The notes below the pieces were generated by a model, which saw only the letters and a program-made list of their open reading frames with translations, did no database searches and was not told the origin of the DNA. Source: Dyella_B sp035277725 (GTDB taxonomy: Bacteria > Pseudomonadota > Gammaproteobacteria > Xanthomonadales > Rhodanobacteraceae). From it: a DNA stretch of 64,000 nucleotides. This document shows, piece by piece, positions 1-9,082 of the stretch. The DNA lies in contig NZ_DATEJY010000069.1 of the NCBI RefSeq assembly GCF_035277725.1, positions 14,048-78,047 of the forward strand. Direction: 5' to 3'. How positions within the stretch are numbered: position 1 is the first letter of the stretch; each line of letters starts with the position of its first letter. The position numbers and the translations under genes were made by a program.

Positions 1-82
1 CGCGATTTCACGCCAACTTGCCCGACAGCGGGGCATGTTCCTCGGCAGCCCGTGACGGGAACGGCTCTCGAAGGAGAATGGC

Positions 83-640
83 ATGTCTGCAATCAAAGTA
101 GCGGTGCTGGTCGGCAGCCTGCGCAAGGATTCCTTCAATCGCAAATTGGCGAAGGCGGTGGAGAGGTTGGCGCCGGCGGAACTGTCGTTCGAGCACGTGC
201 GCATCGACAACCTGCCGCTGTACAACCAGGATTTCGACAGCGATTACCCACCGGTCTGCCAACAGCTGAAGGCACAGATCAAGGCGGCCGATGCGCTGTT
301 GTTTGTGACGCCGGAATACAACCGTTCGATTCCCGGCGTGCTGAAGAACGCCATCGACATTGCCTCGCGTCCGTATGGCTCAAGCGCCTTCGCCAACAAG
401 CCTGGCGCGGTGATTGGCATATCGGTGGGCGCGACGGGCACGGCGTTATCGCAACAGCATCTGCGCAATGTGCTCGCTTATCTGGATGTGCCGCTGATGG
501 GGCAGCCCGAGGTGTTTCTCAAATTCAGCGATGGCTTGATCGATGATGAGGGGAATATCGGGGTGGAGAGTACAAAGAAGTTTTTGCAGGGTTTTGTGGA
601 TCGGTATGTGGAGTGGGTGAAGCGGCAGGTGCATGCGTAA
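83..640 (+). CDS. NADPH-dependent FMN reductase (chromate reductase type)
   Basis: This 185-aa flavodoxin-fold protein is predicted to be a cytosolic NAD(P)H:FMN or quinone reductase. The N-terminal phosphate-binding loop GSLRKDSFNRK (residues about 11-21) and the later TPEYNRSIPGVLKNAID segment (about 76-92) are the two signatures of the NADPH-dependent FMN reductase / ChrR-YieF family, and the length is typical. An AAGGAG ribosome binding site lies 6 nt before the ATG at 83. No partner gene is close; the next gene (ppk) runs the other way. The physiological substrate (quinone, azo dye, chromate) cannot be told from sequence. Confidence 0.88.
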   Translation: MSAIKVAVLVGSLRKDSFNRKLAKAVERLAPAELSFEHVRIDNLPLYNQDFDSDYPPVCQQLKAQIKAADALLFVTPEYNRSIPGVLKNAIDIASRPYGSSAFANKPGAVIGISVGATGTALSQQHLRNVLAYLDVPLMGQPEVFLKFSDGLIDDEGNIGVESTKKFLQGFVDRYVEWVKRQVHA

Positions 641-650
641 CTACTCACAG

Positions 651-682
651 GCCGTCATTCCCGCGAAAGCGGGAATGACGGC
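651..682. repeat. Perfect palindromic hairpin (REP-like)
   Basis: Two perfect 14-nt arms, GCCGTCATTCCCGC and its complement, flank a GAAA loop. It sits 11 nt after the flavin reductase stop, so it could serve as a transcription end, but no T-tract follows. A half copy (TTCGCGGGAATGACGGCC) recurs near 19768-19785, which marks it as a dispersed repeat. Confidence 0.8.
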
Positions 683-736
683 CGCGAGGTAGGCGCGCGC
701 TCATGGTCGGCCTCCAAGCATCCCAGGCATCCGATG

Positions 737-772
737 ATGTTGGGGTTCGCGTTCGGCTCACCCCAGCCTACG
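737..772. repeat. GTAG-headed palindrome, single unit (type A)
   Basis: One unit of the TAGGTTGGGGT type lies between the convergent flavin reductase and ppk genes. Read on the minus strand it begins CGTAGGCTGGGGTGAGCC and ends with CCCCAACAT. Paired copies of the same unit occur at 9844-9917, 17087-17159, 25203-25291 and 31260-31344. Confidence 0.7.
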
Positions 773-795
773 CAGCCATTCGTAGGGTATACACA

Positions 796-3003
796 TCAAG
801 GCGCCGCAGGCGCCCCCACGCCGCAATACTTCTCCAGCAACTGCTGCTGCACATCGTGCGCGGCCTGACCATCGCCCGGCTGCAGCCGCGAATAGTTGCC
901 ATCCGTGTGCAGTTCCCACGTGGTGGTGTTGTCGGTGAGGTAAAGCTCCAGTTCCTTGCGAATACGCTGGCGCAGCTTTTTATCTTCGATCGGAAAACCA
1001 GTCTCGACGCGGCGATCCAGGTTGCGTTCCATCATGTCGGCACTGGCCAGGTACATGCGTTCTTCGCCAGCGTTGGCGAACCAATACACGCGGCTGTGCT
1101 CCAGAAAACGGCCAACGATTGAACGCACGCGGATATTGTGCGACACACCCGGAATGCCGGGACGCAAGCAGCACATGCCACGCACCAGCAGATCCACCTT
1201 CACCCCCGCGATGCTGGCCTTGTACAGCGCACGGATCATCTTCGCATCGGTGAGCGCGTTGATCTTGATGATCATGTGCGCCGGCTTGCCGGCTTCGGCA
1301 TGCGCGGTCTCGCGCGCGATCAAATCGAGCAGTGACTTCTTCAGCGTAAACGGAGCATGCAGCAGCTTCTTCATCTTCAGCAGCTTGCCCATGCCGGTGA
1401 GCTGGCTGAAAAGCTTGTGTACGTCTTCGCACAACGCCGGGTCGGACGTAAGCAGGCTGTAATCCGTATACAGGCGTGCGTTGCCGCTGTGGTAGTTGCC
1501 GGTGCCCAGGTGCGCATAGCGTTGCAGTTTCTGTCCTTCGCGGCGCTGGATCAGCATCATCTTGGCGTGCGTCTTCACGTCCACCACGCCGTAGATCACC
1601 ACGGCGCCGGCTTGCTGCAGGCGCTGCGCGAGGCTGAGGTTGGATTCCTCGTCGAAGCGTGCGCGCAGTTCCACCACCGTGATCACTTCCTTGCCGGCGC
1701 GCGCGGCTTCCACCAGCGCATCGACGATTTCCGAGCTGGCGCCGGTGCGGTACAGCGTCTGTTCGATGGTGAGCACGTCCGGATCTTTGGCGGCTTGGCG
1801 TACCAGGTCCACCACGGGTGCGAAGGATTCGTAGGGGTGCAGCAACAGCACATCCTGCTTGTTGATCACCTGGAACAGGTCTTCGGCTTTCTTCAGTGCC
1901 TTCGGGATCGCCGGCACAAACGGCGGATATTGCAGGTGCGGGCTCTGGCTGCGGTTGATGATGCCGAACAGGCGTGTGAGGTTGACCGGCCCGTTGACTT
2001 CGTACAGCTCCGCTTCGGTCAGGCCGAATTGCTTGAGCAGGTAATCGGTGAGTTTCTTGGGGCAGTTGTCCGCCACTTCCAGGCGCACCGCATCGCCGAA
2101 GCGGCGCGAGAACAATTCGCCGCGCAACGCGCGGGCGAGATCGTCCATTTCTTCCGGATCGATGGTGAGGTCGGCGTTGCGGGTGAGGCGGAACTGATAG
2201 CAGCCGCGTACTTCCATGCCGGGGAATAATTCTTCCGCATGCGCGTGGATGATCGACGACAGCAGCACATAGTTTTCGCCGCCTTCGCAGACCTCATCCG
2301 GCAGACGCATGATGCGCGGAAGTACGCGCGGCGCGGGCAGGATGGCCAGGCCCGAATCGCGCCCGAACGCATCCACGCCTTCGAGCTCGACGATGAAATT
2401 GAGGCTCTTGTTGACCAGCAGCGGAAACGGATGCGTGGGATCAAGACCGATCGGCGTCATCATCGGCGCTACTTCCTGGCGGAAATAGCGTTGCACCCAG
2501 CGCTTTTGCGCGGCCGACCAGTTTTCGCGGCGCACGATGCGAATGCCGTGCCGATCCAGTTCCGGCAGCAAGCGTTCGTTGAGGATGGTGTATTGGCGTG
2601 CGATTTGGCGATGCGCGATGTCGCTGATCTCGGTCAGCACTTGCTTGGGGGTGATGCCGTCCGGTCCCACGATTTCATGGCCGAAGGCCAGCTGGCTTTT
2701 CAAGCCGGCGACGCGGATTTCGAAGAACTCATCCATGTTGCTGGAAAAAATCAGCAGGAACTTCAGGCGCTCCAATAGCGGCGTGCGCTCGTCCAGCGCC
2801 TGCTCCAGCACGCGGTTGTTGAATTGCAGTTGCGACAGTTCGCGATGGATGTAATGCGTTTTATCGTTGAGATCGACCACAGGGGCGGCCTCTGCTGCGT
2901 CTGGCTTGGGCAGGGGGGCTGCGGACATGGCGTCTTCGTTGGGGCGTTTGCTCATCGAACGGTGCATCGATCTCGTGACGGGTGCGCGGGCACCTTGCAG
3001 CAT
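796..3003 (-). CDS. ppk1: Polyphosphate kinase 1
   Basis: PPK1 reversibly polymerises the gamma phosphate of ATP into inorganic polyphosphate, usually at the inner membrane. The N-terminal HRELSQLQFNNRVLEQA block, the SSNMDEFFEIRVAGL segment, the VKTHAKM motif that carries the autophosphorylated histidine of the family, and the second histidine in the FLEHSR segment are all visible. The length of 735 aa is slightly long. The ATG at 3003 has an AAGG 7 nt upstream; in-frame ATGs at 2955 and 2928 are alternatives that would shorten the protein to 719 or 710 aa, and the conserved domain starts after all of them. No ppx or pho gene is adjacent. Confidence 0.95.
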   Translation of the reverse strand: MLQGARAPVTRSMHRSMSKRPNEDAMSAAPLPKPDAAEAAPVVDLNDKTHYIHRELSQLQFNNRVLEQALDERTPLLERLKFLLIFSSNMDEFFEIRVAGLKSQLAFGHEIVGPDGITPKQVLTEISDIAHRQIARQYTILNERLLPELDRHGIRIVRRENWSAAQKRWVQRYFRQEVAPMMTPIGLDPTHPFPLLVNKSLNFIVELEGVDAFGRDSGLAILPAPRVLPRIMRLPDEVCEGGENYVLLSSIIHAHAEELFPGMEVRGCYQFRLTRNADLTIDPEEMDDLARALRGELFSRRFGDAVRLEVADNCPKKLTDYLLKQFGLTEAELYEVNGPVNLTRLFGIINRSQSPHLQYPPFVPAIPKALKKAEDLFQVINKQDVLLLHPYESFAPVVDLVRQAAKDPDVLTIEQTLYRTGASSEIVDALVEAARAGKEVITVVELRARFDEESNLSLAQRLQQAGAVVIYGVVDVKTHAKMMLIQRREGQKLQRYAHLGTGNYHSGNARLYTDYSLLTSDPALCEDVHKLFSQLTGMGKLLKMKKLLHAPFTLKKSLLDLIARETAHAEAGKPAHMIIKINALTDAKMIRALYKASIAGVKVDLLVRGMCCLRPGIPGVSHNIRVRSIVGRFLEHSRVYWFANAGEERMYLASADMMERNLDRRVETGFPIEDKKLRQRIRKELELYLTDNTTTWELHTDGNYSRLQPGDGQAAHDVQQQLLEKYCGVGAPAAP

Positions 3004-3080
3004 GCCACGACCTTGCCATGGTGCGGGACGCTGTTGACACAGTTATGACATATGCCCCGCCAAGGGTACGTTGTCATCAG

Positions 3081-3866
3081 TCAGGAGGCGCTGCCGGCCA
3101 GCATGTAATGACTGGGTGCCGATCCCAGCGTGCGCCGGAATGCGGCCGTGAAGGCACTGGTGCTGCCATAGCCCAGTTCCATCGCCACACGCGTGACCGC
3201 CTGTCCCCGCCCCAGGCGTGCCAGGGCCGCCATCAGGCAGGCCTGGTGGCGCCAGTCGCTGAAGCTCATGCCGGTCTGCTCGCGAAACAGTCGAGTGAAG
3301 CTGCGTCGGCTCATGCCGGCTTTACCGGCCATAAGGTCGATATCCACATCCAGCGAAGGCGCTGCGAGCAGCGCTCTGCACAGCTGTGCCAGCCGGGGAT
3401 CCCGTGGCATCGGGGTGTTGAGGGGCAGGGCGGGCATGCGGGCGAGTTCGGTTACCAACAGGCGCATCACGTCATCGTCGCGGCTGCCCAGTTCGTATTC
3501 GGTGGGCAAGTCCACGGCTTCGGACAGCAGCGCGTGCAGCAGGGGCGAGACGCTGACCACCGTGCAGCGCGCGGGCAAGCCGGCCTTCATTGCGACCTCC
3601 GGGAGCACGTAGGCGCTGCGCGTACTGGTGAGGCCGCCCATATGCACCGCATGGGTAACGCCCGCGGGAATCCATAACGCCCGGTAAGGCGGCACTACCC
3701 AGCTGCCTTCGCTGGTGGTGACGGTGAGCACGCCGGTGACCGCATACAGGCACTGCCCGCGTTTGTGCCGGTGGCCGGGTAGTGACAGGCCGGCAGCGTA
3801 GTCGTTGCCGGTAGCGACGACGTCGCGGGGCGTGTCTTCGTAGCCGATCACTCGCGTGTTGCGCAC
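3081..3866 (-). CDS. AraC-family transcriptional regulator with cupin sensor domain
   Basis: Predicted cytosolic regulator of 261 aa: an N-terminal cupin (GHRHKRGQCLYAVTGVLTV, then VVPPYRALWIPAGVTHAV) followed by two C-terminal helix-turn-helix units (SRRSFTRLFREQTGMSFSDW and YGSTSAFTAAFRRTLG). The open frame extends upstream to 4043, which would overlap the divergent transporter. The GTG at 3866 is preferred because GGGAGG lies 4 nt before it and the protein then begins VRNTRVIGYEDTPRD, close to where this RhaS-like cupin family normally starts. The 127-bp gap to the divergent exporter gene suggests that it controls that gene; this is inference from arrangement. Confidence 0.85.
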   Translation of the reverse strand: MRNTRVIGYEDTPRDVVATGNDYAAGLSLPGHRHKRGQCLYAVTGVLTVTTSEGSWVVPPYRALWIPAGVTHAVHMGGLTSTRSAYVLPEVAMKAGLPARCTVVSVSPLLHALLSEAVDLPTEYELGSRDDDVMRLLVTELARMPALPLNTPMPRDPRLAQLCRALLAAPSLDVDIDLMAGKAGMSRRSFTRLFREQTGMSFSDWRHQACLMAALARLGRGQAVTRVAMELGYGSTSAFTAAFRRTLGSAPSHYMLAGSAS

Positions 3867-3993
3867 GCTGCCTCCCGTTTGGCCCAAAAACGACAGAACT
3901 TGACCCGATAGTGCATGCAGGCCGAAGGCAGCTACTTTAAGGTGGCAGGCACAGCCGGGCAATGTTGCCCGCTGCCCATCCCCGAGGGGCTCC

Positions 3994-5205
3994 ATGCAGA
4001 ACTCCGCCGAATCGGTTTCGCTGCCGTCGACCGCGCCGCGCACGGACTACACCATCCTGGGTGCGATCAGTTTTTCGCACCTGCTCAACGACATGATCCA
4101 GTCGCTGATCCTGGCGATCTATCCGCTGCTGAAAAGTGGTTTCCACCTGAGCTTTACGCAAGTGGGTTTGATCACGCTGACGTATCAGGTGACGGCATCG
4201 CTGTTGCAGCCGCTGGTCGGCATGGTGACCGATCGCAAGCCGATGCCTTACTCCTTGCCGGTTGGCATGGGTTTCACTTTGTGCGGTCTGTTGTTGTTGG
4301 CCACTGCGCCGAATTTTGCGGTGCTGCTGGTGGCGGCGGCCCTGGTGGGGACGGGCTCATCCGTCTTCCATCCGGAATCCTCGCGCGTGGCGCGTCTTGC
4401 GTCAGGCGGGCAGCATGGCCTGGCGCAATCGCTGTTCCAGGTAGGCGGCAATACCGGTTCATCGCTGGGGCCGTTACTGGCGGCGTGGATCATCGTGCCG
4501 CACGGGCGCGGCAGTGTCGCATGGTTTTCGCTGGCGGCGTTGTTGGCGATGGTGGTGTTGTTGCAGGTGGGGCGTTGGTATCGCCTGCATCACGTCACTC
4601 GCAACAAGGTGACGCGACACGTAGCGGGCGAAGCGCTCAGCCGCAACAAAGTTTTCCTGTGTCTGCTGATTCTTGGCTTGCTGATCTTCTCCAAGTATTT
4701 CTATCTCGCCAGTATCAGCAGCTACTTCACGTTTTATTTGATCCACACCTTTGGCTTGTCCGTACAAGCCGCGCAGATGCATCTGTTCGTGTTTCTGTTC
4801 GCAGTGGCGGCAGGTTCCCTGATCGGTGGTCCGGTGGGTGATCGCATCGGGCGCAAGTGGGTGATCTGGGTGTCGATCCTCGGTGTAGCACCGTTCACGC
4901 TAGCCTTGCCGCACGCCAATCTGTTCTGGACCGGCGTGCTGTCGGTGGTGATCGGCTTGATCCTGTCGTCGGCGTTTTCGGCGATCCTGGTTTACGCGCA
5001 GGAATTGATTCCAGGGCGCGTAGGCATGATCTCCGGCTTGTTCTTCGGCTTCGCGTTCGGCATGGGCGGTATCGGCGCCGCGGTGCTTGGGCGCGTGGCC
5101 GATGCGCATGGCATCGACTACGTGTATTCGCTATGTGCATATTTGCCGTTGATCGGCGCGCTGGCGGTGTTTTTGCCGGATTTGGAGAAGCGCCAGCGTG
5201 TGTAA
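3994..5205 (+). CDS. fsr: MFS exporter, fosmidomycin-resistance (Fsr) type
   Basis: A 403-aa inner-membrane transporter of the major facilitator superfamily with about 12 hydrophobic segments. The N-terminal SFSHLLNDMIQSLILAIYPLL, the loop GMVTDRKPMPYSL, the segment GTGSSVFHPESSRVARLASG and the later GGPVGDRIGRKWVIW loop are characteristic of the fosmidomycin-resistance subfamily, proton-driven drug exporters. GAGGGG precedes the ATG at 3994. It is divergent from a cupin-AraC regulator, a common arrangement for inducible efflux. The actual substrate is unknown; family members in the Xanthomonadales are not proven to export fosmidomycin. Confidence 0.88.
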   Translation: MQNSAESVSLPSTAPRTDYTILGAISFSHLLNDMIQSLILAIYPLLKSGFHLSFTQVGLITLTYQVTASLLQPLVGMVTDRKPMPYSLPVGMGFTLCGLLLLATAPNFAVLLVAAALVGTGSSVFHPESSRVARLASGGQHGLAQSLFQVGGNTGSSLGPLLAAWIIVPHGRGSVAWFSLAALLAMVVLLQVGRWYRLHHVTRNKVTRHVAGEALSRNKVFLCLLILGLLIFSKYFYLASISSYFTFYLIHTFGLSVQAAQMHLFVFLFAVAAGSLIGGPVGDRIGRKWVIWVSILGVAPFTLALPHANLFWTGVLSVVIGLILSSAFSAILVYAQELIPGRVGMISGLFFGFAFGMGGIGAAVLGRVADAHGIDYVYSLCAYLPLIGALAVFLPDLEKRQRV

Positions 5206-5208
5206 GTC

Positions 5209-5296
5209 GCAGGCTGAGGTGGGCGGAACGCGAACCCCAATATCCCGGACGCTTGCGGGCTAGGTTGGGGTTTCGGCTACGCCTCACCCCAACCTA
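5209..5296. repeat. Paired palindromic repeat (type A)
   Basis: Two units lie 3 nt after the exporter stop. The first (5209-5255) is degenerate. The second (5262-5296) is a clean hairpin with arms AGGTTGGGGT and ACCCCAACCT around TTCGGCTACGCCTC. A type B pair follows at 5344. Confidence 0.75.
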
Positions 5297-5343
5297 TATT
5301 TCGCGAGTCACATGAGCGGAAGCATGGCTCCGGCGCCGCCCCG

Positions 5344-5410
5344 CAGGCTGGGATGACAATCCCAGCTTTTTTTGAATTTGCTGAAGCTGGGATTGCCATC
5401 CCAGCCTACG
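5344..5410. repeat. Paired palindromic repeat (type B)
   Basis: Two inverted copies of CAGGCTGGGATGACAATCCC type units (GCTGGGAT...ATCCCAGC arms) face each other across a 21-nt spacer and end in CCTACG, the complement of the GTAG head. It sits just past the 3' end of the M16 protease gene and is in position to act as a bidirectional transcript end. Confidence 0.8.
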
Positions 5411-5432
5411 AACGCCATGGTTTTTTCGACAA

Positions 5433-8144
5433 TCAATGCTTCGCCGGCGTCGGCCCCTGCACCACCTGCATCAGGTGATCCGGCTTCAAATACTTCTTGA
5501 ACGCCGCCTGCACCTGCTCGGGAGTGAGTGTGAGGTAATGCTTCGCGGCGATCATCGGCTGGTCCAGCGGTTCATCGTGCCAGGCCCAGTTGAGCAGCGC
5601 GCGCGCAATGTTGTTGATGCTGGATACGCCTACCGGAATGGAGCGAATTTCGTACTGGCGCGCATTGTCCAGTTCGCTCTGCTTGATCGGCGTGGTTTGC
5701 ATCGCGACCAGGTTCTGGCGGATGAGCGTGTTGACGGGCGCTACCTTGTCCGAGTCGCTCCCGTACTGAACGAAGAAGATCGAGCGCGAGCGATTGAACT
5801 GCATGCCGGAACCTGCCCCGTACGCATAACCGTGCTTAACGCGAATGTCGGTCATCAGTCGCGAGGCAAAACCATTGCCACCCAACACGTTGTTGCCCAA
5901 CTGCAGTGCATAGCGATCCGGATTGTGCATGTTGAGATCAAGCATCTGGCCCATCAGCACTTGATCCTGCGAGGCATAGGAGTTCTCGATCACCACATAA
6001 CCGGCGGGGTTCACCGGCACCGGATTGGAAATCACGTCGGGCTTGGCGCCTTCCGCTTTCCATTGGCCAAAGTAGCGTTCCACGGTGGCCTTGGCTTGCT
6101 CGGGAGCGACGTTGCCGACCACCACGATAGTGGCGAGATCGGGGCGATAGGTCTTGGCGAAATAATCCTTGATGTCCTGCAGTTTCAATGCGCTGATGGA
6201 CTCGGGCGTGGGCAGGCGTAGATCGGGATCGCCTGCAGGCAGCAGGCCTGCGCGTAGTGCCTTCATCATCTTGTATTGTGGCGACTGCATTTCACCGGCG
6301 AGCGCACGTGCCAGCGTTTCCTGTTGCACGGTGAAACCTTGTTGCGGCAAGGCCGGGTGTAGCTCGTTGTCGGCCAGCAATTGCATCGCGCGATCGAAGT
6401 GTTCGCTAAGCGCTGCCACGCCGAAATCGGTGCCGCCGCTTTCGTTGGCGGAAATATCATCCAGCGCCTTGTGATAAGCATCGCGATCCAGCGTGGTACT
6501 GCCGTAATCGAACAGCGAATCCAGCAGGCGCGCCACGCCTTCCTTGCCAGCAGGTTCCTGCAGCTTGGGGTTGTTGTCGATATGGCCGACCACCGTCACC
6601 GTCTTGCTGATGTTGGACGGCTGCACGATCAGGCGAATGCCGTTATCGAGCTTCATGTCCACCGGTGATAGCGTCCAACGCGGCATCTCCAGTTTGCTCA
6701 GCTTTTGCGCGGCCCACTCGGGCAGCGGCGCATCCAGCTTTTCGTTGCTGTTGAAGGATTCGGAGCCGCCGAAGCCGCCGCTATCCGGCGGACGCTGGCC
6801 GTTTTCGTTAGGCGTAAGCACCACGGTCACACGCTCGTCCGGCTTCAGATACTGGCGGGCGACGCGATTCACATCATCGACGGTGACCTGCCGAATCTGG
6901 TCTTCCGCTTCTTCCGGCGTGCTCAAGCCCATCCACACAATCGCTTGCGACCAGGCGCTGGCAAGTGTCACCGCGCTGTTCTTGTTGAATTCGGCTTGGG
7001 CGATTTCGGCTTGCTTGGATGCTTCGACCAGGTCGGCCGGCACACCGTTCTTCAGCAGATCATTGATGACATCATCCAGATCGGTTCGCGCCTGCTTAGC
7101 ATCGCCACCTTTGGGAAAGCCAACTTCGATCACGCCAACGCCGCCGTAACTGAAAGGCTGCAATTGCGCGCTGGCGCTAAGTACCTTGCCTTGCACCGCG
7201 AGCTGCGACAGCGAACTGCGTGCATTGGTGAGTACGTCCAGCAGCACCTGCGCGGCGGCGTTGTCCTTGTCCATCATGCCCGGCATGCGATACATGAACT
7301 GCACGGAGCCCGTGCCGCGCGGCGTAGTGGATGCGATGGTTTCCGGCTTCACCGGCTGCAGTTTTACCGGTTGATGAGCGGGCAGGGTGCGCTTGGAAAT
7401 CTTGCCGAACAGTTGCTGCACTTTCGCCAGCGTCTGCTGTGGATTCACGTCACCCACGATTACCAGCAAGGCATTGTTGGGTGCGTACCAGTCCTTGTAG
7501 AACGCCTGCAGGTCTGCGGCGGTGGTCTTGCCGAAGGACGAACGCGTGCCGAGCGGATCTTCCGCGTAGCCGGTGCCTGCATACAGAATGCCTTCGGCTT
7601 TCTGGAAGGCGAGAAATTCCGGTTGCGAAATATCGCGCGACACTTCCTGCTCGATCGCGCCGCGTTCGCGCTCCCAATCCTGCTGGCTGAGCAAGGCGCC
7701 GTCCATGCGGGTCGATTCGATGTGCAGCAACAAATCCAGGTAATTCGACGGCGCCACGAAGTAATACTGCGTAGCGTCGTTGGTGGTGAACGCGTTGTTG
7801 TCGGCGCCCATCTTGCCGGTCATTTCATTGAGCTGCGCGCCGGTCATGCCCTTGCTGTCGCGGAACATCATGTGTTCCAGCGCGTGCGCCGTTCCGGGAA
7901 AACCTTCCGGAGTCTGGTAGCCGCCAGCCAGATAGGTGATTTGCGTGGTCACCATGGGCGAAAGTGTTTCGCGCACGATGACGACGCGCAAGCCATTGTC
8001 GAGCGTGGTTCGCAACACATTGCTGTCGTTGGCCACGGCTTTGGATGCCGCGGGGGCATCGGCGCGGGCCGGGATGCTGGCGCTCACCAGGCCCATGCCA
8101 AGCAACACGCTCCAGGCCAATGTCTTGAAAGGGCTCGACATCAT
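5433..8144 (-). CDS. Periplasmic M16-family zinc metallopeptidase (two-domain)
   Basis: A 903-aa protease of the insulinase/pitrilysin family. A signal peptide (LAWSVLLGMGLVSASIPARADA) indicates export. The zinc site HALEH (HxxEH) sits near residue 80, and the distal glutamate lies in ERGAIEQEVSRD about 75 residues on. A second, catalytically silent M16-like half follows (TLSPVDMKLDNGIRLIVQPS onward), as usual for the 900-aa class. The open frame extends to 8528, but the ATG at 8144 is chosen because AAGGA lies 9 nt upstream and the signal peptide starts there. Its role is likely degradation of peptides in the periplasm; no substrate can be named. Confidence 0.9.
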   Translation of the reverse strand: MMSSPFKTLAWSVLLGMGLVSASIPARADAPAASKAVANDSNVLRTTLDNGLRVVIVRETLSPMVTTQITYLAGGYQTPEGFPGTAHALEHMMFRDSKGMTGAQLNEMTGKMGADNNAFTTNDATQYYFVAPSNYLDLLLHIESTRMDGALLSQQDWERERGAIEQEVSRDISQPEFLAFQKAEGILYAGTGYAEDPLGTRSSFGKTTAADLQAFYKDWYAPNNALLVIVGDVNPQQTLAKVQQLFGKISKRTLPAHQPVKLQPVKPETIASTTPRGTGSVQFMYRMPGMMDKDNAAAQVLLDVLTNARSSLSQLAVQGKVLSASAQLQPFSYGGVGVIEVGFPKGGDAKQARTDLDDVINDLLKNGVPADLVEASKQAEIAQAEFNKNSAVTLASAWSQAIVWMGLSTPEEAEDQIRQVTVDDVNRVARQYLKPDERVTVVLTPNENGQRPPDSGGFGGSESFNSNEKLDAPLPEWAAQKLSKLEMPRWTLSPVDMKLDNGIRLIVQPSNISKTVTVVGHIDNNPKLQEPAGKEGVARLLDSLFDYGSTTLDRDAYHKALDDISANESGGTDFGVAALSEHFDRAMQLLADNELHPALPQQGFTVQQETLARALAGEMQSPQYKMMKALRAGLLPAGDPDLRLPTPESISALKLQDIKDYFAKTYRPDLATIVVVGNVAPEQAKATVERYFGQWKAEGAKPDVISNPVPVNPAGYVVIENSYASQDQVLMGQMLDLNMHNPDRYALQLGNNVLGGNGFASRLMTDIRVKHGYAYGAGSGMQFNRSRSIFFVQYGSDSDKVAPVNTLIRQNLVAMQTTPIKQSELDNARQYEIRSIPVGVSSINNIARALLNWAWHDEPLDQPMIAAKHYLTLTPEQVQAAFKKYLKPDHLMQVVQGPTPAKH

Positions 8145-8229
8145 GTTCGGGTTCCTTGTTGAGGACAGCGATAGACCGTGGGATGTTGCCATAGTGCCGC
8201 CGGAAGGCGCACGTGCGGTCCGGCACGAT

Positions 8230-8261
8230 GCAGGTCGGGGTGAGGCGCAACCGAACCCCGG
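8230..8261. repeat. Single type A palindrome
   Basis: CAGGTCGGGGTGAGGCG followed by CAACCGAACCCCGG forms one degenerate type A unit in the divergent promoter region between the M16 protease and the ybjQ-like gene. Unlike most copies it is unpaired and lies between two gene starts rather than after a stop. Confidence 0.6.
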
Positions 8262-8356
8262 CACCGCGCATGCACGGAACATGCGATACGCGCGCAAGCG
8301 AAGAAGACGGAGTATCGTGCACCCATCGCAAGTTCCCTCGATAAAGGAGCGAAGCC

Positions 8357-8680
8357 ATGTTGGTAGTGACAACCGAGAATGTTCCCGGCCATCAGGTGGT
8401 CCAGGTGAAGGGACAGGTGTTCGGTGTGGTTGTGCGTAGCCGCGGCATCGGCGGCAACTTCGTCGCGGGCCTGCGTTCCATCGTCGGCGGCGAAATCCAC
8501 GAATACACGCAGATGCTGGAAGAAGCACGCCGCCACGCGCTGGATCGCCTGGTGACCAACGCCAAGGCGATGGGCGCCAATGCGGTGGTGATGATGCGCT
8601 TCGATTCGGCCGAAATCGGCCAGACCATGAGCGAGATCGTGGCCTACGGCACCGCGGTGGTGCTCGATCCGCCGACCTGA
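8357..8680 (+). CDS. YbjQ / UPF0145 family protein
   Basis: A 107-aa cytosolic protein of the YbjQ (UPF0145, heavy-metal-binding-like) family. Visible signatures are the N-terminal TTENVPGHQVVQVKGQVFG, the central SRGIGGNFVAGLRSIVGGEI, and the C-terminal ANAVVMMRFDSAEIG. Members form pentameric rings; a biochemical role is not established. AAAGGAGCGAAGCC precedes the ATG. The next gene starts 3 nt after its stop, so the two are very likely cotranscribed and translationally linked. Confidence 0.88.
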   Translation: MLVVTTENVPGHQVVQVKGQVFGVVVRSRGIGGNFVAGLRSIVGGEIHEYTQMLEEARRHALDRLVTNAKAMGANAVVMMRFDSAEIGQTMSEIVAYGTAVVLDPPT

Positions 8681-8683
8681 GCC

Positions 8684-8977
8684 ATGTTGACCCTGGTTCT
8701 ATATGTCATGGGCGGCCTGATGCTGGTAGGCGCCGGCATTGCCGTCCTCACCGGCGTGATGGTGGCCTTGCTGCCGCAGTTGATCGTTGGCGGCTTGCTG
8801 TTGGTGGTCGGACTGGCGATCGAACGCTGGCGTTACAAGCCCTTGTTGCGCGGCGGACCTGATCCGCGCTGGAAGGATACGGGTGAACGTTTCGTTGATC
8901 CGGAGAGCGGGCAGCTCACCGCGGTTTATTTCGATGCGCAACGTGGCGAGCGGCATTACGTGGTGGTGGAAAAGTAG
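8684..8977 (+). CDS. Small membrane protein downstream of ybjQ-like gene
   Basis: This 97-aa protein has two hydrophobic segments at the N-terminus (LVLYVMGGLMLVGAGIAVL and VALLPQLIVGGLLLVVGLAI) and a polar C-terminal half (WKDTGERFVDPESGQLTAVY), consistent with a small inner-membrane protein with a cytosolic tail. It follows the YbjQ-family gene with a 3-nt gap. The family is not recognised beyond being a companion of ybjQ. The TAG stop at 8975-8977 is contributed by the GTAG head of the palindromic repeat that starts at 8974, so the native C-terminus may have been altered by repeat insertion. Confidence 0.75.
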   Translation: MLTLVLYVMGGLMLVGAGIAVLTGVMVALLPQLIVGGLLLVVGLAIERWRYKPLLRGGPDPRWKDTGERFVDPESGQLTAVYFDAQRGERHYVVVEK

Positions 8978-9038
8978 GTTGGGATGAAATCCCGGCACCG
9001 CGATGCCGACAAGTGCTGGGATTGTCATCCCAGCCTAC
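8974..9038. repeat. Paired palindromic repeat (type B)
   Basis: GTAGGTTGGGATGAAATCCC at the left and GGGATTGTCATCCCAGCCTAC at the right form an inverted pair. The left GTAG head overlaps the stop codon of the preceding gene. Confidence 0.85.
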
Positions 9039-9082
9039 GTAAGATCGGCTTTCGTCATCGGTAGATTCAAGAAGGAGCACAT